The notes beneath the pieces were generated by a model. It was not told where the DNA came from and did not search any database. It worked only from the letters and a program-made list of their open reading frames with translations. Both the position numbers and the translations under genes were made by a program. DNA of 32,299 nucleotides from Acidobacteriaceae bacterium (GTDB lineage Bacteria; Acidobacteriota; Terriglobia; Terriglobales; Acidobacteriaceae): positions 8,036 through 40,334 of the forward strand of contig PLOG01000219.1 in assembly GCA_003142935.1 (NCBI GenBank). The letters run 5' to 3'. This document shows positions 24,938 through 32,299 of this stretch, one piece after another (the first letter of the stretch is position 1; each line of letters starts with the position of its first letter).

Positions 24938-25282
24938 ATGAATACCAAAAGGGAATCTGAAATCGAACGTCAAATCGAGAAGCTGAAGCGGGACCTTGCT
25001 GGACTCGGGCAACTGCGGCCAGGTAGCCTTTCCAAGCAGTACACGGTATGCGGCCATCCAGGATGTCGCTGTACAGCAACACCGCCGCAAAAGCACGGCC
25101 CCTATTACCAACTAAGCTTTACCCGAAAGGGCAGGAGCAGTTCCAAGTTCGTCCGCAAGGAAGACCTGCCGGCAATCCGCAAGCAGTTGAAGAACTACGA
25201 GCGTATGAAGTTGCTGGTTAACCAATGGATCGATCTGGCCACCGAACTATCAAACCTCCAGATCAAGCAAAATCGAGACTGA
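24938..25282 (+). CDS. Small coiled-coil/Cys-motif protein, transposon-associated type (DUF6788-like)
   Basis: 114 residues from the ATG at 24938; an in-frame GTG at 24884 would start inside the palindrome and is rejected. Residues 1-25 are a charged predicted coiled coil (ESEIERQIEKLKRDLAGL). Then come PGSLSKQYTVCGHPGCRC, whose three cysteines and a His could bind zinc, KHGPYYQLSFTRKGRSSSKF, and a C-terminal amphipathic helix (IRKQLKNYERMKLLVNQWID). From memory this matches small proteins now called DUF6788 that occur beside transposases; unchecked. It is divergent from the IS4-like transposase and may be an accessory or regulator of that element. No strong Shine-Dalgarno is seen. Function unknown. 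Confidence 0.72.
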   Translation: MNTKRESEIERQIEKLKRDLAGLGQLRPGSLSKQYTVCGHPGCRCTATPPQKHGPYYQLSFTRKGRSSSKFVRKEDLPAIRKQLKNYERMKLLVNQWIDLATELSNLQIKQNRD

Positions 25283-26979
25283 ACGGGCCGGAGAACTTGG
25301 CACTCTCCAGGTTCCGGTCTGCTGTATTTAAATCGCGTCAAGGCCAGTGCGTTTCAAAGCAAATTCACCCTGTTCCAGCCCCCTTTCTTGCACGCGGAGG
25401 CCAAGACCAGTTCAGAGGCGATCCGAGCAGCCGCCACCTCTATATGGTCGATGAATCCAGCCTGGCCAGCACCCGCCAGATGCAAGCATTTATGGAGAAG
25501 ATTGGGCCGCTAGATCGGGTACTCCTTATCGGCGACACGCGCCAGCATCAGAGCGTTGATGCTGGCAAACCCTTCGAGCAGATGCAGCAGGCCGGGATGC
25601 AAACTTCACAACTTGACCAGATCATGCGCCAGAAAGACCCGGAACTGCTTCGCGCGGTCGAACACCTGTCGAAGAACGAGACCGTAATCGGCCTCACGCT
25701 CTTGCAACAGCAGGGCCGCGTCACTGAGATACTCGACAATGTCCAGCGCATCGAGGCCATTGCGAAGGACTATGTCGCCAAGCCTGAGAACACGCTGGTC
25801 GTCTCGCCCGACAACGCCAGCCGCCAGGAAATCAACAATGCGATCCGCACTGAATTGCAGGCATCCGGCGTCGTCTCCAAAGAGAGTCACAGCATGAACG
25901 TGCTCACGCCGCGATCTGATATGACCAGCGTTGATCGAAGCTGGGCAGCGCGATACCAGCCAGACGACGTTCTCCATTACACGCGGGGCAGCAAGGAACA
26001 CAGTATTGAAAAGGGCAGCTATGCAACCGTCATCTCCGCCAATCACAAAAAGAACCAGATCACCGTCCAGAAGCCAGACGGCCAGCAGGCCACCTATGAC
26101 CCAAAGCGATTGCAAGGCATTGCGGCTTACCGCGAGATTGACCGCGATTTTGCTCAGGGAGACCGCATCCAGTTCACTGCCAACAACCGCGAGCTTGCCG
26201 TTTCAAACCGCGACATGGGAACCATCGAACGCATAGACGCCAATCAGATCAGATTACAAATGGACGGCGCAAAAGAGCGCACCGTCGCGTTCGACGCCGC
26301 GCAAATGCGGCATTTCGATCATGGCTACGCCGTGACCTTGCACAGTTCCCAGGGGCTTACAGCAGACCGGGTATTGGTGAATATGGACACGAAGGTCCAC
26401 CCGGAACTCATCAATACGCGCTTCGCCTACGTCTCCGTATCCCGCGCTTCCGAGGACGTGAGAATTTACACCAACGACGCCGCTGTCCTGAGTGAGCGCC
26501 TCAGTACCGACGTAACAAAGACCTCAGCCGTAGACCTTCACAAAGCCCAGATCGAACCGACCCGCAACCCGCAAACCCAGACAAAGGAGCCACCGATGAC
26601 CAACAGCAGAGAGCACTCCCAAGAGGAACTTCGCCGCCAGATACTTGCCGAGACGATTATTCACGCTCCCGAAAACATCAGCACTACCACCGACATCGAG
26701 CATCGGCACAATGCTCCGATCCAAACAGCCCTGCCAAACGAAGCGTCAGATTACGAGTGGAAGCGCGAGACCGGCGAGGTTCAGAGCTACCAGCACACCA
26801 ACGCGGGAAGCTGGCTGCACATCGACCCTCAAGGCCAGTTCTACGACCGCCAGGCGCAGCCGATTACGCGAGAGACCGCCCTTGAGCAAGCAGGCCAATC
26901 CTCGGCTCATTCATTGGGCGACAATGCGCAAGTGCAGCCCCACAGTAAAGACACTACCGACCTCGGCCTGAGTCTGTGA
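25225..26979 (+). pseudogene. MobF-type conjugative relaxase/helicase (TraI/TrwC), 5'-truncated
   Basis: The open frame has 584 residues, but similarity starts only near residue 54 (25384, FLARGGQDQFRGDP); the first 53 residues are junction sequence overlapping the previous gene. Superfamily 1 helicase motifs follow: LYMVDESSLAS (Walker B, about 72-82), GDTRQHQSVDAGKPF (motif III, about 103-117), YAVTLHSSQG (motif V region, 367-376) and YVSVSRASEDVRIYT (motif VI, 402-416). The relaxase domain with its catalytic Tyr and three-His metal site, and the Walker A motif, are missing, so neither nicking nor ATP-driven unwinding is possible. The C terminus from about 453 is a low-similarity polar tail that seems complete. 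It marks a degraded conjugative plasmid or ICE. Confidence 0.82.
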
Positions 26980-27339
26980 ACCGCCTCAATTGCCGACAGC
27001 CTCTCTCACGAGAAGTGCAAGTTGCCGATGCGTTTGCATCTTCCCAAGCAGTTTTTCGTTGGGTTCATTTCTAGCGGGGAGTCGCCGCGCGGAAACCTGT
27101 TCCGAATCTCAAGTTGCTTGCAGCTAACATTGTTGTCAGCGCAAAGGTGGATCGTACGTCATTGAAAACGGCAGGCCATTCTCTCCCGAGCTTCAACAAT
27201 TTGCCGCCGACCCGGCCGAACGTCTTTACCCGGTCACAGACACGGATTTTGCTCAACGGTGATAGTTGAGGCCCAATGCTGTTCTTTGGAATGGGGGGCG
27301 CAAGGCTGTTATTTGTGCGTCTTATTCAATCGAGAATAT
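26980..27339. other. Gene-free stretch with short unrecognised coding fragments
   Basis: 360 bp between the relaxase remnant and the TPR regulator. A plus-strand frame ending with a TGA near 27262 reads about 44 residues (KGGSYVIENGRPFSPELQQF, then AADPAERLYPVTDTDFAQR) with protein-like composition, and a minus-strand frame reads EPNEKLLGKMQTHRQLALLV then REAVGN before a TGA near 26990. Neither has a start site or a family I recognise. They may be tails of genes cut when the mobile region formed. Confidence 0.3.
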
Positions 27340-29340
27340 CTATAGCGGTAAGCCAACGCGCCGCATCAGATCATTAAAGCGCGGATCAGAACGCAAAGGA
27401 TCGAGGCAGGGATCGATCTTGAGGTTGGTGAGTCCCTCGCTATGCGCTTTATAGGATTTTTCCAGCCATGTAAACGCCTCGTTCTTCTTGCCCAGGCCGG
27501 CATAGACGAACGCTATTTCGTATTCCCCTACGCCGTCTTTGCGCACATGCTCTTCCAATCGCGCAATGGTCTTGCGCGCCGCATCTGTCTGGCCCGCGCG
27601 GGCATACGCATTGCCTAAGTGGCCTATAACATGTGGCGAATCACCCGACTTCCGAAATTCACTGATAGATTTCGCGTACATACCCTTCTCCGCGTAAATA
27701 TCGCCCAAGAGAAAGGTTTCGTCAGGAAGATTGATATTCAGCGCATGGGCTCTTCGGATCATCGAAAGCGCTTGATCATACTGACGAGAAAAGTAATAGG
27801 TGAATCCCGCATTCCTGAAGGAACGGGCGGAAATTGGATCGAGTTCCACCCCTCGCTCCACTTCTGCCATGGCGTCGGGCAGCTTTCCGATTCGTTCCAA
27901 GTAAACCGCGTATCTTTCATGGACCGACGCGGAACTTGGATTGATCTCCTGCGCCCTGGAGAATTCCCTAGCGGCAGTGTCCCAGTCCCAGTTCAAATTC
28001 ATGGCGGCGTTCGCAAGTTCCGCATGACCCTCGGGCAGAGAGTCGTCCAACTCGATCGCCTTGGAGGCTTCGTTCTTCTGTTTAAGAAATGCCTCGGCAT
28101 AAGCAACATCGCCACCTTCACCCATGCGGCCGTAGCAACTGGCCAATGCGGCATGTGCCTGCGCATAGTTGGGGTCCGCATCAATTGCTTTTTGAAAGTA
28201 ATCGATGGCGCCCTTGTAATCATTCGCATTCAAACGGAACATACCCTGCAAGTACAGATCTTCAGCATCCGTATTGACTGGCCGCGCACGGGCGAAGCGA
28301 GCTTTCTGCTCGGGCCTCTCATTGATGCTGACCTCGTCCGCAATTGCTTGCGCCAACTCTCCCTGCAAGGCCAAAATGTTGGACTGGTCGCGGACATAAG
28401 TATGGGACCAGATGGGATGATCGGTTCTGGCATCGATCAACTCAACGGTAATGCGCACATGGTTGCCCTGGTGCCTTACCGACCCCTCCACGACTCCTTC
28501 GACAGACAGTTCATGGGCAATCTCGGGCAGCTTTTTCTTCGTGCCCTTGTAACTCATTGCCGATGTCATAGAAATGACGCGTAGCGTGGAAACCTGGCCG
28601 AGGTCGGCGATCAACTCTTCTGTCATGCCGTCGGCGAAGTAGTCTTGTCCCGGATCGCCAGAGAGATTTTCGAGCGGAAGAATCGCGATAGAGCGAATCT
28701 CCGGCGATGTATTTGAATCACGATGCCACTTTTTGAAGCCGGTGTAACCGGCCATGGCGATGAGAACTAATGCAAGCACGACGCTGGCCAGGATGCGCGG
28801 TGAGTGAAGCGATTTCTTCCTGGGGAGATGAGGCGCCTCGTCGACTTTCGCTTCAGTTCTTTCGTCGGACAGTTCGCTACTCGCAGCGGCGGTTTGCTCC
28901 ACCGGAGTTGAAGGAGCAGTTTCGGGTTGCGGTGCCGCCGCTGTTGCCAAAACCGCGAAGTTGAACTTCGGCACATAGTGACCGCTCGGAAGTTCGATAC
29001 GGACGGTGTGCTTTCCTTCGGTTTCAGCGTAGTACTGTACCAGCTTCTTGCGAACTTCCCCGGCTTTGACGCGGACCACCGGATCGTTTCCCGTATCGTA
29101 ATCGACCGGGCGCCCGAACATCTCGGCCCCAATCATCCGCTCTCGCAGGGAATCGATTTGGCCTTCCAGAGTATGTTCAACGATCAGCTGGAGAAAATCC
29201 TGGGCTCGCTTGCTGCCCGCAAACGGCGGACTCGCTAATACCTCATTCAGGTGATGTCGCACCTGAATGATTCGCTCGGGGCAGAGTCCATCCTTTTCCT
29301 GAGTTGGCTGGACAGTCTCCATGCCCCCTTGATATCCCAT
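27340..29340 (-). CDS. Membrane-anchored CadC-like regulator: N-terminal domain, TM helix, TolB-like domain, TPR repeats
   Basis: 666 residues from the ATG at 29340 (METVQ at 29322 is an alternative, but its AAGGGGG is too close). Residues 20-125 form the same domain as the gene at 1-1233: FAGSKRAQDFLQLIVEHTLE, RERMIGAEMFGRPVDYD, NDPVVRVKAGEVRKKLVQYY and IELPSGHYVPKF. A single TM helix lies at about 181-201. Residues 216-335 are a TolB-like/FlgO-like domain (IAILPLENLSGDPGQDYFAD, GMTEELIADL, HELSVEGVVEGSVR). TPR units fill the C terminus (YKGAIDYFQKAIDADPNYAQ, LPDAMAEVERGVELDP). The layout is that of a one-component sensor with cytoplasmic N domain and periplasmic TolB/TPR sensor. It is divergent from a TonB-dependent receptor, which suggests it controls that gene. 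Confidence 0.85.
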   Translation of the reverse strand: MGYQGGMETVQPTQEKDGLCPERIIQVRHHLNEVLASPPFAGSKRAQDFLQLIVEHTLEGQIDSLRERMIGAEMFGRPVDYDTGNDPVVRVKAGEVRKKLVQYYAETEGKHTVRIELPSGHYVPKFNFAVLATAAAPQPETAPSTPVEQTAAASSELSDERTEAKVDEAPHLPRKKSLHSPRILASVVLALVLIAMAGYTGFKKWHRDSNTSPEIRSIAILPLENLSGDPGQDYFADGMTEELIADLGQVSTLRVISMTSAMSYKGTKKKLPEIAHELSVEGVVEGSVRHQGNHVRITVELIDARTDHPIWSHTYVRDQSNILALQGELAQAIADEVSINERPEQKARFARARPVNTDAEDLYLQGMFRLNANDYKGAIDYFQKAIDADPNYAQAHAALASCYGRMGEGGDVAYAEAFLKQKNEASKAIELDDSLPEGHAELANAAMNLNWDWDTAAREFSRAQEINPSSASVHERYAVYLERIGKLPDAMAEVERGVELDPISARSFRNAGFTYYFSRQYDQALSMIRRAHALNINLPDETFLLGDIYAEKGMYAKSISEFRKSGDSPHVIGHLGNAYARAGQTDAARKTIARLEEHVRKDGVGEYEIAFVYAGLGKKNEAFTWLEKSYKAHSEGLTNLKIDPCLDPLRSDPRFNDLMRRVGLPL

Positions 29341-29524
29341 GCGAATCAATGTAGCACAGAGGACGTATCTTCGAGCGGCGATGGGCTGCGGTAAACCCCT
29401 AAAGCATTGAAATATAAGGCAAATCATCAACATACACCCCAGCATACCGTTACATACATTGCACGACCACAGCGCGAGTGCTGGAATGGACACGCTGTTT
29501 GGATCGGACGAGTGGCGAGGTAGA

Positions 29525-29543
29525 CCGGGAAACGTTTTCCCGG
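29525..29543. promoter_or_regulatory. Operator-like palindrome in the divergent regulator/receptor intergenic region
   Basis: CCGGGAAACGTTTTCCCGG pairs at 8 of 9 positions around a central base; the core GGGAAACGTTTTCCC has the AT-flanked central CG of LacI-family operators. It lies 185 bp upstream of the regulator start and 235 bp upstream of the receptor start. The rest of the 437-bp gap (29341-29777) shows no gene. Confidence 0.45.
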
Positions 29544-29777
29544 CTAGCCTGCTTTGGGAAATAGCAACTCGGTTCTCTCGCAGAGGTTCCGAACAAAGTG
29601 GACGGTTGCGAGGGGGAACTCCAAACACGCAGTAGGATTTGCCATGAGAAAACCCAGGCAAATTCTCGGTTCGGAGGCGGGCAACCTGGACAGATAATCG
29701 AGGAAGTGTCTTTCCAGTCTGAACTCGCATTCTCACACTGCTGTATGAACCGCAGAAACTCTAGGAGGGAAGAAAGT

Positions 29778-32299
29778 ATGAGACGCAAAATCAACATTAT
29801 GCTGTTGACGCTTCTGTGCATCTTCGGGTCTTCGATGATGCTGGCACAGTCAACAACAGGAACTATCCAGGGCCAAGTGACAGACCCGTCTAATGCGGCG
29901 ATCGTAAGCGCGCCAATCACCGCGACCAACACACTGACAGGAGAAACCCATTCTACAACCACGAACAGCCAAGGCCAGTACGTCATTCCTAACCTACCCG
30001 TTGGTGTGTATCGTGTCGAGTCGCAAGCGACCGGCTTCAAACACACCGTGCGCGATGGAGTCACCCTCTCGGTGAACCAGGAAGCACGTGTCGATCTTGC
30101 TCTAGAACTCGGCAAATCCAGTGAATCAGTCGAAGTCCATGCCGATACCGTGCAGGTGAACACATATACCCCCGAGTTGGGAGAACTGGTTAACCAGAAG
30201 GACGTGGAAGATCTTCCGCTCAACGGAAGAAACGTCTACAACCTGCTCGTAGCGCTGCCCGGCGTTTCCAATATCAACGCTGAAGTAGTGCCCAGCCGCG
30301 ACAACAGCACCTTTGTGATCAATGCCGGCCGCCAAACCACAAACTCCTGCTTCATCGATGGTGGCTTCAACAACGACATTTGGCGCAATCAGTGCAGTAC
30401 GCCACCGAACCCCGACGCCGTTCAGGAATTCCGGCTGCTGAGCTCCAACTCCGATGTCGAGTTCGGCCGTATGCCGGGCGCCTTCATGAACATCATCACT
30501 AAATCCGGCACCAACTCCTTTCATGGGTCCGCCTATGAGTTTTTGCGCAACAATGACCTCGATGCAAAGACCTATTTCAACTCGTCGGTTACGCGCCTTG
30601 ACCAGAATCAGTTTGGTTTCACCGCAGGCGGACCTGTATTGAAGAACAGAGTTTTTATGTTTGGGTCGTGGGAAAAACTCAAACAAATCAACCCTGCCTT
30701 CATCAATGAAATTCCGGTTCCAACCGCGGCAGAGCGTACGGGAATATTTACCTCGGCAGGACGGGCGCCCAACACACCGGAACCGATTGATCCAAACACT
30801 GGAAATCCTTTCCCGGGCGATAATATCTTCTCCGATGTAACGCTGGGCACAGGAGACGCGGTTGGCAAGGCGATCGTCAATGCCATTCCTGCGGGCACCA
30901 ACTCGGACGGAACCTATAACGCAATAGCGAACGCCAATGCGGATGTATGGCAATACCTGCTGAAGGGCGATTACCAATTCACCAAGAACCAGAGGTTCAC
31001 TGTGAGCTGGTTCAAGATGAATTCAGCGCAGAACAACCCGTTTGCCTATTACAACGAGTTTCCTGGATTCGGCGAACGTGTTGATGGGGCAATTCAACAC
31101 AACTTTGTTGTCAACCATACGTGGACGCACAACAACATCTACAATGAAGCGCGCTTTAACATGATGCGCCGCACCACTCCCTGGAACATCATCGACGGCA
31201 AGACTCTTGCCGAATACGGCAGCGACGTTGTCCAGGGCGCTCTGACGGATGATCCGAAACCGGTTCCTTTCCGGATGTCAGTCTCTGGAAGATTCAACAC
31301 CGGTTGCTGGGATGCGGCTGGTCACGATCACTCCATCGGCGGATCAGACACTGTCAGCTGGATCAAAGGCAAGCACAACATCAAGCTCGGTTCCTTCGTC
31401 ATGTGGGGCTTCTACGCCGAGACTGGAGCCAGCAACGGCGATGGTACGATCCAAGAGAACGGCGGTCTCACCGGCAACCCTCTGGCGGACTTGATGCTAG
31501 GATATTCCACAAACTTCTCCCAGGATAGCGGCGATCACCCGGATGAAAGCGCCAAGTACTGGCACAACTATGCGCAGGATACATGGCAGATCACCCCTCG
31601 CCTCACAATTACCGCTGGGGTGCGCTATGAAATCACCACGCCCCTGGTGTGGACGGTGAACTACATCTCTTCGTTTGAAAAGAATGTTCAGTCTACCACT
31701 TATCCCAACGCTCCCAAAGGCCTTCTGTTCTATGGTGACAAGGGAGTAACGCGCGCGGGCAGGCCAGACGACTGGAAGAATCTTGCACCGAGAGTGGGTC
31801 TCGCCTTTGATCCATTCGGCAACGGCAAGACTTCGATTCGCGTCGGATATGGCCTCTACTACCTGGCCGCCTACGGAGACGGCATCCGCGCTCCGCAGCC
31901 ATTTGTCCTTACTACCGGCATCAACGCCGATACGAGCCTCGTCAATCCCTATCTCGTCGCCCCCTATAACGGAGTCAATCCCTTCCCGTTCACACCTCCC
32001 ACTGGAGCTGCAGCTACGTTTCTCTTGCCGCAGGATCCGGTTGTCTTTGCCAACAATGCGGCAACACCGTATCTCAACCAGTTCAATCTGACCGTGCAAC
32101 GCCAAGTGACCAACAACATGAGCTTGCAGGTTGGCTATGTCGGCACCCTCTCGCGCAAGATGAGCGGCAACGTCGACGAGAACAACCCCATCTATGAAAA
32201 CGTTCCGGCTTCGCCTTGCTGCGGTGCGACCGCTGGCGCGGCGCCTACGTCGGCCAATGTCGATGCTCGCCGTCCCTATATGCCCGGAACGTTCCAAGC
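29778..32299 (+). CDS. TonB-dependent receptor with N-terminal carboxypeptidase-regulatory-like domain (3' partial)
   Basis: The frame is open from the ATG at 29778 (AGGAGGGA 7 bases upstream) to the last base of the window, at least 840 residues. Signal peptide: MRRKINIMLLTLLCIFGSSM, ending near MLAQ. Residues about 24-110 are the carboxypeptidase-regulatory/Cna-B-like domain (GTIQGQVTDPSNAAIVSAPI). The plug region contains LPLNGRNVYNLLVALPGV, FVINAGRQTTNSCFIDGG, PDAVQEFRLLSSNSDVEFGR and ITKSGTNSFHGSAYEFLRNN, a closer match to the canonical acidobacterial motif than the receptor at 5870. Barrel strands follow (FGFTAGGPVLKNRVFMFGSW, ARFNMMRRTTP, GVRYEITTPLVW, QVGYVGTLSRKM). It is divergent from the TolB/TPR regulator. 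Substrate unknown. Confidence 0.92.
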   Translation, partial: MRRKINIMLLTLLCIFGSSMMLAQSTTGTIQGQVTDPSNAAIVSAPITATNTLTGETHSTTTNSQGQYVIPNLPVGVYRVESQATGFKHTVRDGVTLSVNQEARVDLALELGKSSESVEVHADTVQVNTYTPELGELVNQKDVEDLPLNGRNVYNLLVALPGVSNINAEVVPSRDNSTFVINAGRQTTNSCFIDGGFNNDIWRNQCSTPPNPDAVQEFRLLSSNSDVEFGRMPGAFMNIITKSGTNSFHGSAYEFLRNNDLDAKTYFNSSVTRLDQNQFGFTAGGPVLKNRVFMFGSWEKLKQINPAFINEIPVPTAAERTGIFTSAGRAPNTPEPIDPNTGNPFPGDNIFSDVTLGTGDAVGKAIVNAIPAGTNSDGTYNAIANANADVWQYLLKGDYQFTKNQRFTVSWFKMNSAQNNPFAYYNEFPGFGERVDGAIQHNFVVNHTWTHNNIYNEARFNMMRRTTPWNIIDGKTLAEYGSDVVQGALTDDPKPVPFRMSVSGRFNTGCWDAAGHDHSIGGSDTVSWIKGKHNIKLGSFVMWGFYAETGASNGDGTIQENGGLTGNPLADLMLGYSTNFSQDSGDHPDESAKYWHNYAQDTWQITPRLTITAGVRYEITTPLVWTVNYISSFEKNVQSTTYPNAPKGLLFYGDKGVTRAGRPDDWKNLAPRVGLAFDPFGNGKTSIRVGYGLYYLAAYGDGIRAPQPFVLTTGINADTSLVNPYLVAPYNGVNPFPFTPPTGAAATFLLPQDPVVFANNAATPYLNQFNLTVQRQVTNNMSLQVGYVGTLSRKMSGNVDENNPIYENVPASPCCGATAGAAPTSANVDARRPYMPGTFQ

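Noticed and set aside
22494-25370. Possible terminal inverted repeats GGTGAATGTG / GGTGAATTTG for the older IS4-like element
   Set aside because: Only about 9 of 10 bases match with no extension and no target duplication; this is within chance for regions of this size.
30126-32297. Minus-strand frames opposite the second TonB-dependent receptor
   Set aside because: Antisense shadows of the receptor, whose plus-strand frame is open to the window end with clear plug and barrel motifs.

Overview
The window looks like a chromosomal segment of a GC-rich Acidobacteriota (Terriglobia-like) bacterium. This inference rests on protein type rather than on a marker gene. It carries two large Oar-like TonB-dependent receptors with an N-terminal carboxypeptidase-regulatory domain, a CRTAC1/ASPIC-UnbV protein, secreted TPR proteins, and two membrane-anchored regulators that share an N-terminal domain common in that phylum. 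No rRNA, tRNA or CRISPR array was seen.

Layout. (1) 1-13502, plus strand: the 3' part of a membrane-anchored regulator, then exported or outer-membrane proteins: a GH13 alpha-glucosidase, a Tat-exported seven-repeat CRTAC1 protein, a 1247-residue TonB-dependent receptor closed by a TTCG-loop terminator, two TPR proteins (3-base gap) and a small secreted protein. This reads as a surface glycan or oligosaccharide handling cluster. (2) 13730-14070: a decayed IS3-family remnant. (3) 14264-22211, minus strand: a fucose-type sugar locus. In transcription order it holds a LacI regulator, a frameshifted PDZ remnant coupled to it by ATGA, an RbsD/FucU mutarotase, an aldo/keto reductase, a zinc alcohol dehydrogenase, a second RbsD/FucU-type protein, a Tat-exported GH29 alpha-L-fucosidase and a FucP-like symporter. 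The fucosidase would release fucose in the periplasm, FucP would import it, the mutarotases would interconvert anomers and the dehydrogenases would oxidise or reduce it. No isomerase, kinase or aldolase is present, so a non-phosphorylating route is more likely.

(4) 22257-27000: a mobile-DNA scrapyard. It contains a 205-bp MITE-like element with perfect 19-bp inverted repeats and 10-bp target duplications; an IS4-like DDE transposase gene split by a complete 892-bp IS5-family (IS427-like) insertion; a 50-bp near-perfect palindrome between divergent starts; a small Cys-containing accessory gene; and the helicase half of a MobF (TraI/TrwC) relaxase, the scar of a lost conjugative element. (5) 27340-32299: a membrane-anchored TolB-like/TPR regulator divergent from a second TonB-dependent receptor that runs off the window end. 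The 437-bp gap between them holds a LacI-operator-like palindrome.

The best candidates for something new are the MITE, the palindrome shared by two mobile-element genes, the paired regulator/receptor architecture, and the fucose locus with two divergent mutarotases. All family assignments come from reading motifs; no database search was run.
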